From an uncultured bacterium (lineage in GTDB: Bacteria; Planctomycetota; UBA1135; GCA-002686595), in assembly GCA_902826945.1 (NCBI GenBank), contig CADEGS010000032.1, positions 1 to 18,869 on the forward strand: a stretch of DNA of 18,869 bases. The letters run 5' to 3'. The translations under genes and the position numbers were made by a program. The notes beneath the pieces are model-generated. The model was not told where the DNA came from. It did not search any database and was given only the letters and a program-made list of their open reading frames with translations. This document shows, piece by piece, positions 9,768-15,935 of the stretch (its first letter is position 1; every line of letters starts with the position of its first letter).

Positions 9768-10919
9768 TCACGCTCGGACGCGACGCACGCACGCCTCGAT
9801 CGCGCGCAGGTAGGCGTCGCCCCGGCGCTGGTCGGGCTCGAGGTAGTTGCCCTCGGCCCACTCGTTCCACGACTTGACGAACACCAGCCGCCGCTCGGCC
9901 GGGCGCCCGGCGACCAGCTCGACGGCCTGCTCGAGCTGCCGCTGGAACAGGGCCGGCGTGTCGCCGTGCAAGAGCCACCCGCGCCGCCCGAAGCGCGGTG
10001 TGTTGTCCCAGTTGGGCATCACGCACGGGTAGAAGCGACCGCCCTGGATCGCCTGCGCCCGCTCCTCCAGCGCCGCGAGCGCCAGCTCGGTCGCCTCCTC
10101 GGCGGGATACGCCTCCGGTCTCCCGAGGCGCCAGCGCCGCACGCGCTCGAGGGGCCCGAGGCCGTTCAGGAGCGCCGGCCAGCGCGTGCGCTGTGCGCGC
10201 AGGCGCCGCCAGGCCTGGCTCCAGCCGCTCTGGACCAGCGCGTCGAAGCCCGCCGGCGGCCCGTCCTCGCTGCCGTCGCCGATCGCGACGAGGTGCAGGC
10301 CGGGAAGCCCGTGCTGCGCGGCCAGCGCCTGCCAGCGCTCCGCCCACGCGCCGGCGTCCGGCAGGTTGCGCCAGCGGTAGATCGCGAAGATCGGCCGGCC
10401 GTCCACGCGCAGGTAGCGCCGGTCGAGGAAGGCGGCGAGGAGCGCGCGGAAGTGCGCCTCGTCGTCCGCGCGACCGGGATAGCCCTGCTCGAGCAGCACG
10501 CGGTCGTCGGGGCCGTACCACATGCGCGTCCAGCTCTCGTTGGCCCACGCCAGGCAGAAGGGGAGGTCGGGCTCGCCGCTCTCCAGCACCTCCTGGAAGG
10601 GCCGCTCGAGCAGGCGCTTGCCCGCGAACCAGTAGTGCCAGTAGCAGAAGCCGGCGATCCCCGCCGCGCGCGCCAGCGCCGCCTGGGCGGCGCGCGTCTC
10701 CGCCACGCGCAGGTCGTAGAAGCCGAGGTCCGCCGGCAGGTTCGGCTGCTGGTGGCCGCGGAAGAGCGGTCGCGCGCGGGCCACGTGCGTCCACTCGGTG
10801 AAGCCCTTCCCGTACCACGCGTCGTTCTCGGGGATCGGGTGGAACTGGGGCAGGTAGAAGGGGACGAGGCGACAGGCGCTCGCGGCCGTCGCCGGCGAGG
10901 GTTCGCCGCAGGAGGTCAT
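9768..10919 (-). CDS. WbsX-like / GH99-like surface-glycan protein
   Basis: A 383-residue protein of the Glyco_tran_WbsX (GH99-like) family. These proteins occur in O-antigen, capsule and rhamnan clusters and are annotated either as glycosyltransferases or as endo-acting glycoside hydrolases. Family signatures are FYLPQFHPIPEND near residue 22, WYGKGFTEW, GHQQPNLPADLGFYDLR, GIAGFCYWHYWF, LAWANESWTRMW, IYRWRNLP, NWDNTPRFG and the C-terminal VFVKSWNEWAEGNYLEPD. There is no signal peptide or membrane helix. It starts at the ATG at 10919, which gives about 20 residues before the first core strand. The frame stays open further upstream, but the composition there is not protein-like. GAGG directly abuts the ATG, too close to be a normal Shine-Dalgarno. 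It is convergent with the Wzt-like gene; the pair suggests glycan export plus glycan processing. Confidence 0.88.
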   Translation of the reverse strand: MTSCGEPSPATAASACRLVPFYLPQFHPIPENDAWYGKGFTEWTHVARARPLFRGHQQPNLPADLGFYDLRVAETRAAQAALARAAGIAGFCYWHYWFAGKRLLERPFQEVLESGEPDLPFCLAWANESWTRMWYGPDDRVLLEQGYPGRADDEAHFRALLAAFLDRRYLRVDGRPIFAIYRWRNLPDAGAWAERWQALAAQHGLPGLHLVAIGDGSEDGPPAGFDALVQSGWSQAWRRLRAQRTRWPALLNGLGPLERVRRWRLGRPEAYPAEEATELALAALEERAQAIQGGRFYPCVMPNWDNTPRFGRRGWLLHGDTPALFQRQLEQAVELVAGRPAERRLVFVKSWNEWAEGNYLEPDQRRGDAYLRAIEACVRRVRA

Positions 10920-11242
10920 CCTCGGCAGCGTTCCCAGAGGATGCGGGCGCGCGAGCCCGGCAGGGGGACGAGCCAGGCTCGCCGCCGGGAGCGCGGGAGA
11001 GCCAGTGCGAGCGGCGCGACGGCGAGCGACATCGCGAGGGGACTGTCCACTGCTCGTATCGAACCTCGGGGCTCGATCGCTCGCAATGGCCTGAGCGACG
11101 TGGGAGGTGGAGCGCGGAGGCACGACCCCGAAGGCGGCGCTCCTCTTGCGAATTCTCCCGGAATGACGAAACGATCGAGGGTCCCGCGGCGTCGTGCTCC
11201 GTTTCCCCGTGCTCGAGGATCGCTCCTCGCCGCGGCCGCCGC
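10920..11242. other. 323-bp non-coding region
   Basis: Upstream of the WbsX-like gene and downstream of the two-CxxC gene, both on the minus strand. It is slightly less GC-rich than the flanks in 11030-11180. Frames are open on both strands but translate to Arg/Ser/Pro-rich sequence without motifs. On the minus strand, TTGCGA (11086-11091) with TTCGAT about 17 bp downstream could be a weak promoter for the WbsX-like gene. ATCGA at 11058-11062 and TCGAT at 11073-11077 are inverted repeats. Nothing else recognisable. Confidence 0.4.
11214..11229 (-). terminator. Hairpin behind the ATPase/two-CxxC unit
   Basis: CGAGGA and TCCTCG form a perfect 6-bp stem with a TCGC tetraloop, 13 bp past the last stop codon of the minus-strand two-gene unit. 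There is no U-tract. The position suggests transcript end or stability. Confidence 0.35.
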
Positions 11243-11608
11243 TCACCGCGCCGGAGGCTCCCGTCCGGCCTCTTCCGCCGGCCACAGCGCCTCGCGCTGG
11301 TGCTCCATCTCGTGCAGCACGCGCGCGAGCACGGCGTGGCCGTTGTCGGCGAGGAAGATCGTGTCGAAGTTGAGCTGGCAGACGGCGCACACCGGGCGCG
11401 AGCCGCGGTAGCTCATGATGTCGAGCTCGGGCTCGAGCACGACGTCCTCGATGCCGTAGTCGGCGGCGTCGAGCGGCGTGCCGTCCTCGTGGAAGCCGAA
11501 GAAGAGCTTCACCTCGGCGGGCGACCGTCGGCACAGGAAGCAGCGGTCCTTGTTGCCGGCGCGCGCGAGCGCCCGGAAGTAGTCGTGGAACTTGCGGTCG
11601 AGGTTCAT
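11243..11608 (-). CDS. Small protein with two CxxC pairs, unknown function
   Basis: A 121-residue protein that I do not recognise. Two cysteine pairs, CFLC (23-26) and CAVC (74-77), are spaced as in a zinc ribbon or treble-clef fold. They flank an acidic middle (EDVVLEPELD) and FFGFHEDGTPLD. Histidines at 40 and 91 follow the two Cys pairs at similar distances. An LDRKFHDYF helix opens the protein and HEMEHQREALW lies near the end. There is no signal peptide. Its ATG overlaps the ATPase stop codon (ATGA, 11605-11608), so the two are translationally coupled and probably act together. Possible roles are a zinc-stabilised adaptor, an HNH-like nuclease without its catalytic set, or a DNA-binding partner; none is shown by the sequence. 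The Pro/Arg-rich tail (EEAGREPPAR) looks disordered. Confidence 0.7.
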   Translation of the reverse strand: MNLDRKFHDYFRALARAGNKDRCFLCRRSPAEVKLFFGFHEDGTPLDAADYGIEDVVLEPELDIMSYRGSRPVCAVCQLNFDTIFLADNGHAVLARVLHEMEHQREALWPAEEAGREPPAR

Positions 11609-12963
11609 CGCGCGCCCGTCTCCACCAGCCGGCCGTCCACCTTGAGCTCGTCGCCGTCCTCGTCGAGCGCGTAGGCGAGCAGCCACGGATCGGCGCCCAG
11701 GCCCTGCGAGAGCGCGCGCAGGTCGCTCGCGAGCGCGCTCAGGCCGCCGTCCTCCTCGAGGTACGCGACGACGCCGCGCCCCGCGCTCGTGCGCCCGACC
11801 GCGCACACCGCCTCGCCGGGGAAGCGCCCGGTCTCGACCACCTCCTCGCCGAGCAGCTCGGCCGCCTCGCGGCCCAGGTGCTCGAGCACGAGCTCCATGC
11901 GCGCCTCGCGCCGCAGCCGCTCGAGGTCGGGCGCGACGTGCTCCTCGAGCACGCGCGCGCCGCGGCCGGCCTCGATCAGCGAGAGGTTGGGCTGCACGTG
12001 CCGGAAGTGGAAGGCGAGGAAGCGGTCGGCGATGCGGTAGGTGCCCTTGCGCGAGCGCAGCGGGTCGGGGTCGGTCAGCGGCACGTCGCGCTCGACCAGG
12101 CGCAGCTCGCGCAAGACGCTCAGGTACTTGTTGGCGGTGGGGGAGTCCACGCCCACCGAGAGCGCGATGTCGCCCACGCGCTCCGCGCCGCGCGCGACGG
12201 CGGCCAGGATCGAGTTGTAGGTCGCCGGGCTGTTCAGCTCGCCGCGCAGCAGGAACTGCACCTCGTCGAAGAGGAAGCCCTCGGGCCGCAGCACCTCGCG
12301 CAGGAGGTTCTCGCCGAGCGAGCGCTCGGGGCGGAAGCGCGCCAGGTAGGCGGGCATCCCGCCGAGCACGCCGTAGGCCGCCAGCGCCTCGTCGTGGCTC
12401 CAGCCCGGGAAGAAGCGCAGCGCCTCGGACGGCGCCAGCGGCTCGAGGCGGCGCTGGCCGGTGCGCCGTCCGAAGAGCGGCGAGCGCTCGGCCAGGACCT
12501 CGCGCTCCATGAACGAGACCTGGCTGCCGCACAGGACGAGCATGAGCTGCGAGCGCTTGCCCTGGCGGTCCCAGAAGCCCTGCACGATCGAGGGCAGCCC
12601 CTTGTTCCCGTCGCACAGGTAGGGGAACTCGTCCAGCACGAGCACCAGGCGCTCCTCGCGCGAGCGCTCGGCCGCGTAGCCGAGCGCCGCGCCCCAGTCG
12701 GGGAACTCGAGCGAGGCGAGCAGCGGGTCGTCGAGCCCCTCGGCGAGCGCCGCGCGGAAGGCGCGCAGGTTGTCCTTGTCGCGCACCTGCGCGGCGAGGA
12801 AGTAGACCGCGCGCCGGCCGTGGCACAGGCGCTGGAGCAGCTCGGTCTTGCCGACGCGCCGGCGCCCGTAGAGCACGAACAGCTCGGGCCGGCCCGAGTC
12901 GGCGAACTCCTGGAGCACGGCGAGCTCGCGCTGACGGCCGATGAAGGGGGCGCTCGGAATCAT
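11605..12963 (-). CDS. Archaeal-type ATPase (ATPase_2) with winged-helix and DUF234-like C terminus
   Basis: A 452-residue P-loop ATPase of the STAND-related archaeal ATPase_2 group. Evidence is FIGRQREL at 7-14, Walker A GRRRVGKTE (33-41) with the family's Arg-rich lead, Walker B LVLVLDE (106-112) and an LMLVLCGSQ strand (140-148) in the sensor position. A winged helix follows at about 245-310, with NSPATYNSILAAVARG then IALSVGVDSPTANKYLSVL. The last 130 residues occupy the place of DUF234, which in relatives carries a PD-(D/E)xK-like nuclease core. Here no E-x-D...E-C-K series is visible, so that module looks inactive or divergent. Relatives are scattered in archaea and bacteria, often on mobile DNA, with poorly known function. 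The gene is coupled to the small two-CxxC gene by a 4-bp overlap. The start at 12963 has a good GAGGAAG site. Base composition matches its neighbours, so transfer, if any, was not recent. Confidence 0.87.
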   Translation of the reverse strand: MIPSAPFIGRQRELAVLQEFADSGRPELFVLYGRRRVGKTELLQRLCHGRRAVYFLAAQVRDKDNLRAFRAALAEGLDDPLLASLEFPDWGAALGYAAERSREERLVLVLDEFPYLCDGNKGLPSIVQGFWDRQGKRSQLMLVLCGSQVSFMEREVLAERSPLFGRRTGQRRLEPLAPSEALRFFPGWSHDEALAAYGVLGGMPAYLARFRPERSLGENLLREVLRPEGFLFDEVQFLLRGELNSPATYNSILAAVARGAERVGDIALSVGVDSPTANKYLSVLRELRLVERDVPLTDPDPLRSRKGTYRIADRFLAFHFRHVQPNLSLIEAGRGARVLEEHVAPDLERLRREARMELVLEHLGREAAELLGEEVVETGRFPGEAVCAVGRTSAGRGVVAYLEEDGGLSALASDLRALSQGLGADPWLLAYALDEDGDELKVDGRLVETGAR

Positions 12964-12967
12964 TGAA

Positions 12968-12982
12968 CTTCCTCGTACAATA
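12968..12982 (-). promoter_or_regulatory. Ribosome-binding site and -10-like hexamer of the ATPase gene
   Basis: On the minus strand TATTGT (12982-12977) precedes GAGGAAG (12974-12968), which lies 4 bp before the ATG at 12963. The Shine-Dalgarno is convincing. The -10 is tentative: it would place initiation inside or just before the Shine-Dalgarno, and the more upstream TATACG (12994-12989) is an alternative. The surrounding 12964-12996 stretch is the most A/T-rich of this divergent intergenic region (12964-13119). Confidence 0.45.
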
Positions 12983-13104
12983 CCGCGGCGTATAGGCCCT
13001 GGCGTGGCCGGCAGGATGCCCTACGGGGTGCTGCGAAGGAAGTGGGAGGCCTTTCCGGGGTTCCGAGGGGGCCCCGCGGGTGCTCGTGCGGCGGGCCGCC
13101 CCGC

Positions 13105-13110
13105 TACCCT
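13105..13110 (+). promoter_or_regulatory. Candidate -10 element (TACCCT) for the kinase-like gene
   Basis: GCTACCCT ends exactly 9 bp before the ATG at 13120, with no Shine-Dalgarno between. This supports initiation at or within 3 bases of the start and selects this ATG over an in-frame upstream start at 13042. Confidence 0.45.
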
Positions 13111-13119
13111 TGCACGTCC

Positions 13120-13896
13120 ATGCTCCGGCTCGTCCCGGAACGACCCTGGCTGCGCGCGCTCGGCGCGGAAGGCCCGCCCGCGCGGCTCGACGTCGCGGGG
13201 CGAGCGCTGCGGCTCGAGCGCGTCTTCAAGCACGACTTCTTCGCGGCCACCGCCTGCTACGCGGACGCGGGCGGCGAGCGCGTGGTGGTGAAGCTCGCCC
13301 GCCGCGCGCCGCTCGGCCCGTTCCCGATGCGCTGGCTCGGCCGGCTCGCGACCTGGAACGAGGTGCGCGCGCTGCGCGAGCTCGGCGGGCTCGGGTTCGT
13401 GCCGAGCCTGCTCGCGCGGCCCGAGCCCGGCACGCTGGTGCGCTCCTTCGCGCCCGGCCGGGCGCTGGCGCGCGGCGTGCCGCTGGACGACGCCTTCTTC
13501 CCGGCGCTGCGCGACGCCCTCGAGCGCCTGCACGCGCGCGGCTGGGCCTACGTCGACCTCGAGAAGCCGCAGAACGTGATCGTGGGGGAGGACGGGCGGC
13601 CGCACCTGTGCGACTTCCAGATCTCCTGGGCCTGGCCGGCGCGGCTGCGCGCGCTCGCGCCGCTGCGCTGGTGGATCGGCGTGCTGCAGCGCGCCGACCG
13701 CTACCACGCGCTCAAGCTCGAGCGGCGCCTGCGCCCCGGCGCGATGGACGCCGAGGCGCTGGCGCGCTCGCTCGCACGCCCGTGGTCCGTGCGCCTGCAC
13801 CGCCGCCTGACGAGCCCGCTCCAGAGCCTGCGCCGCGGGCTGCTCGACCGCCACGGCTCGCGCGGCACGCGCGGCGAGCACGGCGCCGTCGAGTGA
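13120..13896 (+). CDS. Lipopolysaccharide-kinase-like protein (InaA/WaaP/RIO-like fold)
   Basis: A 258-residue protein with a compact protein-kinase-like fold resembling the Kdo/WaaP/InaA sugar kinases. Visible elements are the ATP lysine in VVVKLARR (K58), a helix-C glutamate in NEVRAL (E81), the hinge-side LVRSFAPG (107-113), the catalytic loop YVDLEKPQNVIV (D146, N152) and a metal-binding CDFQ (D165), where DFQ replaces DFG. The catalytic residues are all present, so an active phosphotransferase is likely. The substrate could be a lipid-A/core-like sugar or another envelope component; protein phosphorylation is not excluded. There is no membrane helix, but the basic C terminus (LHRRLTSPLQSLRRGLLDRH) could bind membranes. 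The ATG at 13120 is chosen because a TACCCT hexamer sits 9 bp upstream and the residues added by the earlier start look non-coding. It is convergent with the membrane-protein gene. Confidence 0.82.
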   Translation: MLRLVPERPWLRALGAEGPPARLDVAGRALRLERVFKHDFFAATACYADAGGERVVVKLARRAPLGPFPMRWLGRLATWNEVRALRELGGLGFVPSLLARPEPGTLVRSFAPGRALARGVPLDDAFFPALRDALERLHARGWAYVDLEKPQNVIVGEDGRPHLCDFQISWAWPARLRALAPLRWWIGVLQRADRYHALKLERRLRPGAMDAEALARSLARPWSVRLHRRLTSPLQSLRRGLLDRHGSRGTRGEHGAVE

Positions 13897-13918
13897 GCGG
13901 GGTCCGGCGGCGCGCTCA
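13894..13918. terminator. Inverted repeat containing both stop codons of a convergent pair
   Basis: TGAGCG (13894-13899) and CGCTCA (13913-13918) pair as a 6-bp stem around 13 bases. The outer three bases of each arm are the stop codons of the two convergent genes, so transcripts from either side end in the same hairpin. No T-tract; role inferred from position. Confidence 0.35.
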
Positions 13919-14749
13919 GCCCGGCCGCGCGTCGAGCTCCTGGCGCAGGCTCTCGATGCGCGCGCGGCGCAGCGAGGCCAGCGTGCCGAAGGCCGCGCCC
14001 AGGAGGCCGAAGGCCGCGCCGCCGACCCCTCCGGCCAGGCTGGCCGCGCGCGGCTCGAGCGCCGTCGCCACGGCGACGCCGGCGAAGAAGAGCGTGCCGA
14101 GCAGCCCGAACCAGAAGAAGCCCCACGAGCGCAGCGCGCGCAGCCGCGCGTAGGCCTGGCGCAGCGCGGACGAGCCGCGCTCGTCCATCGGCTCGGGCTC
14201 GAGCAAGCTCGCGCGCGCCGCGAGCGGGCCGCTGAAGAGCCAGAAGCACAGCCCGGCGAGGAGCGCCGGCGAGACGCCGCGACCGATCGCCCAGACGGTC
14301 GCGCCCGCGGCGAGCGCGCACAGCGCCCAGCCCGCGGCCCACGCGCCGCGCGGGACGGGATCCGCGCGGTGGCGCGGCACGAGCGACGCGGCGCGCACGC
14401 TCGGTCCCGGGCGCGCCTCGGGGCGCTCGACCCCCGCCTCCGCGCGCCAGGCCGGCTGGCGCGCCGCCAGCGCGGGCACCGCGAAGCGGAACCACAGGAG
14501 CATGCCGCCGAGGGTCGCGGCGAAGGGCGTCCAGCCGACGCCCCAGAAGGCCGGCAGGGAGGGCGAGCGCTCGATCGTCGCGCGCGCGACGGCGTGCACC
14601 AGGAGCGCCACCGCCGTCGCCGCGAGCATCCGGCGCGAGCGCTCGGGCGCCTCCGCCAGCGCGCGCGTCGGGTGGGGTCGCAGGAGCAGCACGAGGACGG
14701 CGGGCCACACGAACATCGCGGCGGGGAACAGGCGGTGGAACCAGAGCAT
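13916..14749 (-). CDS. Polytopic membrane protein of unknown function, paired with a GntR regulator
   Basis: A 277-residue protein with about seven hydrophobic helices, near residues 8-24, 41-57, 68-94, 136-155, 159-176, 208-231 and 236-258. A Pro/Arg-rich loop (95-133) and a charged loop with EPEPMDERGSS (184-193) separate them. A final basic helix (RRARIESLRQELDARPG) probably faces the cytoplasm. I recognise no transporter or enzyme motif. YtrA-type GntR genes are typically followed by the membrane or ABC genes they control, so this is probably the regulated target. The start is the second of two close ATGs. The first (14755) overlaps the gntR stop as ATGA but lies only 1 bp from GGAGG, while the ATG at 14749 has the ideal 7-bp spacing. 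Confidence 0.75.
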   Translation of the reverse strand: MLWFHRLFPAAMFVWPAVLVLLLRPHPTRALAEAPERSRRMLAATAVALLVHAVARATIERSPSLPAFWGVGWTPFAATLGGMLLWFRFAVPALAARQPAWRAEAGVERPEARPGPSVRAASLVPRHRADPVPRGAWAAGWALCALAAGATVWAIGRGVSPALLAGLCFWLFSGPLAARASLLEPEPMDERGSSALRQAYARLRALRSWGFFWFGLLGTLFFAGVAVATALEPRAASLAGGVGGAAFGLLGAAFGTLASLRRARIESLRQELDARPG

Positions 14750-14751
14750 GG

Positions 14752-15141
14752 TCATTCCTCCTTCCAGATGCGTTCGATCTCGGCGCGCGCGAGCTCCTCG
14801 ACCGTCGCGCGCTCGAAGCCGGCCAGTCGTGCGTCGGCCAGCGTCTCCGCCAGGCGGCGCGCGAGCTCCGCGCGCTCCTTCGCGCCGCGGCGGGCATCCG
14901 CCTGGCGCGCGGCGGCGACCTCGGTCCCGCGCCCGCGCACCGTGGTCACGAGCCCGGCCGCCTCGAGCGCGCGGTACGCGCGCGCGACCGTGTTCAGGTT
15001 GATGCCGAGGTCGGCCGCCACCTGGCGCACGGTCGGCAGCCCGTCCCCGGGCCGCAGCTCCCCGCGCGCGATGGCGAGCCGCAGCCCGGCCACGAGCTGC
15101 TCGACCAGGGGCACCGGCGAGTCGAGGCGCACGACGAGCAT
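14752..15141 (-). CDS. GntR-family transcriptional regulator, YtrA subfamily
   Basis: A 129-residue repressor-type protein. The winged helix-turn-helix covers residues 9-75, with the family pattern PLVEQLVAGLRLAIARGEL, then PGDGLPTVRQVAADLGIN and NTVARAYRALEAAGLV, closed by a TVRGRGTEVA wing. After it comes only a short charged helical tail (about 76-129), the mark of the YtrA subfamily, which lacks a large ligand domain and dimerises through the tail. Members usually repress their own operon of membrane or ABC genes in response to envelope stress. Here the gene is followed, 2 bp beyond its stop, by a membrane-protein gene. The candidate promoter TACATT lies 6 bp before the ATG, inside a 17-bp imperfect palindrome, which fits autorepression. 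No Shine-Dalgarno is seen. Confidence 0.92.
   Translation of the reverse strand: MLVVRLDSPVPLVEQLVAGLRLAIARGELRPGDGLPTVRQVAADLGINLNTVARAYRALEAAGLVTTVRGRGTEVAAARQADARRGAKERAELARRLAETLADARLAGFERATVEELARAEIERIWKEE
14756..14763 (-). promoter_or_regulatory. Ribosome-binding site AAGGAGGA inside the gntR 3' end
   Basis: AAGGAGGA encodes the last Lys-Glu-Glu codons of the GntR protein and serves the next gene. It is 7 bp from the ATG at 14749 and directly beside the ATG at 14755, so it decides between the two starts and indicates translational coupling. Confidence 0.65.
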
Positions 15142-15146
15142 GGGAG

Positions 15147-15170
15147 CAATGTATCAGACAATGAGACAAT
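15147..15170 (-). promoter_or_regulatory. Candidate GntR operator and -10 element
   Basis: CAATGTATCAGACAATG (15147-15163) is an imperfect palindrome with six of eight pairs matching around a central C. Read on the minus strand, TACATT (15153-15148) inside it stands 6 bp before the gntR ATG and looks like a -10 element for a leaderless transcript. AGACAAT is also repeated directly at 15156-15162 and 15164-15170 with an 8-bp period, possibly a second half-site. Regulator identity is inferred from adjacency. Confidence 0.45.
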
Positions 15171-15209
15171 ATCCAGCCCTCGTTCGGATTTCCTCCCCGT
15201 CGAAGCCCC

Positions 15210-15249
15210 TTGACGGCCTCGGCGAGGGCGTGTTAGTTGTCTGACTAAC
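15210..15249 (+). promoter_or_regulatory. tetR promoter with overlapping palindromic operator
   Basis: TTGACG (15210-15215, five of six matches to TTGACA) is followed 17-18 bp later by a poor -10 (TTAGTT or TAGTTG, from 15233/15234). A perfect inverted repeat, GTTAGT (15232-15237) and ACTAAC (15244-15249) around TGTCTG, covers the -10 and ends 2 bp before the tetR ATG. This layout suits steric autorepression by the adjacent TetR protein, and TTAGT...ACTAA is typical in size and symmetry for TetR operators. Confidence 0.6.
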
Positions 15250-15251
15250 TC

Positions 15252-15935
15252 ATGGGAGCCGACACCCGCGAGCGCCTCGTCCAGGCCGCCATGGAGCTCT
15301 TCACGCTCCAGGGCTACGCCCAGACCGGCCTGGCCCAGATCGCTCGCCACGCCGGCGCCAACCCCGGCTCCCTCTATTACTTCTTCCCGACCAAGGAGGA
15401 CCTGCTCCACGCGACGCTCGAGCGGCGCAAGGAGCTGCTCCACGACGAGGTCCTCGCGCCGGTGTGGAGCCGCATCGACGACCCGCTGGAGCGCGTGTTC
15501 GGGCTGCTCGCGGGCTACCGCAAGATGCTCGAGCTGACCGAGTTCCGCCACGGTTGCCCGATCGGGAACCTGGTGCTCGAGCTCGCGAACTCGCACCCGC
15601 GCACGCTCGGCCTCCTGCGCGACAACTTCGACGGCTGGCGCGCCGCGGTGGAGGAGTGCTTCCGCGCGGCGAGCGATCGCCTGCCGCCCGAGACCGACGC
15701 CGCGCGCCTGGCGCTCTTCGTGCTGAACACGATGGAGGGCGCCGTGATGCTCGCGCGCAGCTACCTGAGCTTCGAGCCCTTCGACGCGGCGGTCGTGTCG
15801 CTGCGCGAGTACGTCGACGCGCTGCTCGAGCTCGGCGCCTCGTGGCGCGTGCCCACGGGGTCGCCCTACCCCGACGTGACCGGCTTCTGGGACGCCATCG
15901 ACCCGCGAGCCGCCGCCCCGGAGAACGCTCCATGA
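15252..15935 (+). CDS. TetR/AcrR-family transcriptional regulator
   Basis: A 227-residue regulator. The N-terminal DNA-binding domain spans residues 5-52, with ERLVQAAMELFTLQGYAQTG followed by the helix-turn-helix (about 26-45) and the family end motif SLYYFFPTKEDLL. The C-terminal ligand/dimerisation domain carries HGCPIGNLVLELA and FDGWRAAVEECFRAA, as in YxaF-like regulators that often control drug or aldehyde/quinone stress genes; the ligand is unknown. The last 25 residues (VPTGSPYPDVTGFWDAIDPR and onward) extend beyond the usual fold. A palindrome overlapping the promoter predicts autoregulation. The only downstream partner is the WD40 gene, whose ATG overlaps this stop codon (ATGA, 15932-15935). 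No Shine-Dalgarno precedes the start, so the message probably has a very short leader. Confidence 0.93.
   Translation: MGADTRERLVQAAMELFTLQGYAQTGLAQIARHAGANPGSLYYFFPTKEDLLHATLERRKELLHDEVLAPVWSRIDDPLERVFGLLAGYRKMLELTEFRHGCPIGNLVLELANSHPRTLGLLRDNFDGWRAAVEECFRAASDRLPPETDAARLALFVLNTMEGAVMLARSYLSFEPFDAAVVSLREYVDALLELGASWRVPTGSPYPDVTGFWDAIDPRAAAPENAP

Noticed and set aside
7974..11411. A 1145-codon open frame on the plus strand
   Set aside because: It crosses three confident genes in other frames and translates to low-complexity Arg/Ala sequence. It is a GC-skew artefact.
10920..11534. Long open frame upstream of the WbsX-like protein
   Set aside because: The 200 extra residues are Arg/Ala/Ser-rich, overlap the two-CxxC gene out of frame and contain no family motif.
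13042..13119. Earlier in-frame start for the kinase-like gene
   Set aside because: The added residues lack family similarity, and the TACCCT hexamer would fall inside the coding region. The ATG at 13120 has the standard 9-bp spacing.
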